A DNA stretch of 64,000 bases from NCBI GenBank assembly GCA_008704415.1, contig VXIS01000084.1, positions 1 to 64,000 of the forward strand. Direction: 5' to 3'. The notes under the pieces are model-generated. The model worked only from the letters and a program-made list of their open reading frames with translations. It was not told where the DNA came from and made no database searches. The translations under genes and the position numbers were made by a program. Within the stretch, counting starts at the first letter, position 1, and every line of letters begins with the position of its first letter. Source of the stretch: Sphaerosporella brunnea (lineage: Eukaryota; Ascomycota; Pezizomycetes; Pezizales; Pyronemataceae). Positions 63,778 to 64,000 of the stretch are shown piece after piece.

Positions 63778-64000
63778 CAGGGCTGTCAAAAGTCCGGCCA
63801 GTCCGGCTTTGAGCGCGGCCTGGACCGGAGTGATTGAAACGGGCTTTTGGAATCACGGCCCGTTTGGGCCAGGCCTTTTGGATTGAGACGCAGCCGACGG
63901 CGGGCACCCGCCAGGCCCACATTTGTCCGGCGCCCGTCGGGCCCGTCAGGCATCTGTAGTTTTTTGCTCACACATACATCAAGGAAAGAAACATGAACGC
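63778..64000 (+). mobile_element. hAT family 4 left end, runs off window
   Basis: Starts CAGGGCTGTCAAAAGTCCGG inside the kinase pseudogene, then GGCCAGTCCGGCTTTGAG, as in the ends of the element at 49659-50521. The 8 bp on the left, AATATCAA (63770-63777), should recur after the right end outside the window. Confidence 0.75.

Overview
The window looks like a transposon-dense, gene-poor stretch of a filamentous fungal genome, probably Dikarya. The evidence is the set of fungal mobile families (Ty3 chromoviruses, Ty1/copia, Tad-like LINEs with a C-terminal RNase H, several hAT families), short introns of 48 to 65 nt with GTACGT or GTAAGT donors and CTAAC or CTGAC branch sites, and a fungal-specific FunK1-type kinase. 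I cannot fix the phylum. I see no rRNA, tRNA or CRISPR.

Layout. 1-5.2 kb: the 5' part of a Ty3 element on the minus strand (gag open through the window edge, plus its LTR), then a 5'-truncated Ty3 pol on the plus strand whose 3' LTR is split by a hAT element. 5.9-7.8 kb: a second hAT with a perfect 8-bp target duplication and a small TTAA-flanked MITE. 7.9-11 kb: two 5'-truncated LINEs embedded in an ~88-bp minisatellite. 11.4-12.5 kb: an orphan 371-residue gene. 14.0-21.3 kb: a mariner-like element interrupted by a full-length but dead Ty3 element (500-bp LTRs, ACAAC duplication). 21.4-28.6 kb: a TA-flanked MITE, a truncated Ty3 copy, and inside that copy a chromodomain Ty3 element with 149-bp LTRs. 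28.6-31 kb: a 163-bp tandem repeat, a copia 3' end and a MULE-like MITE with a perfect 9-bp duplication. 32.7-37.5 kb: a decayed F-box-like repeat cluster and a 100-bp minisatellite carrying a third LINE.

The other non-mobile genes are a kinesin-like motor protein with a 29-residue repeat array (39.0-41.0 kb), a two-exon orphan gene (45.4-46.4 kb), a two-exon HNH-nuclease protein (53.2-55.5 kb) and a FunK1-type kinase (60.8-63.0 kb). A truncated second kinase copy lies just upstream and is itself cut by a hAT end. hAT debris fills much of 41-50 kb and 56-57.6 kb.

The five intact non-mobile genes are separated by kilobases of repeats, show no operon-like arrangement, and give no direct evidence of a shared pathway. 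They look like accessory genes in a plastic compartment. Wherever I can compare repeat copies codon by codon, nonsense mutations are C:G to T:A changes, suggesting a RIP-like or methylation/deamination process. The least familiar item is the kinesin-like repeat protein; the most informative mobile-DNA pattern is recurrent LINE insertion into minisatellites.
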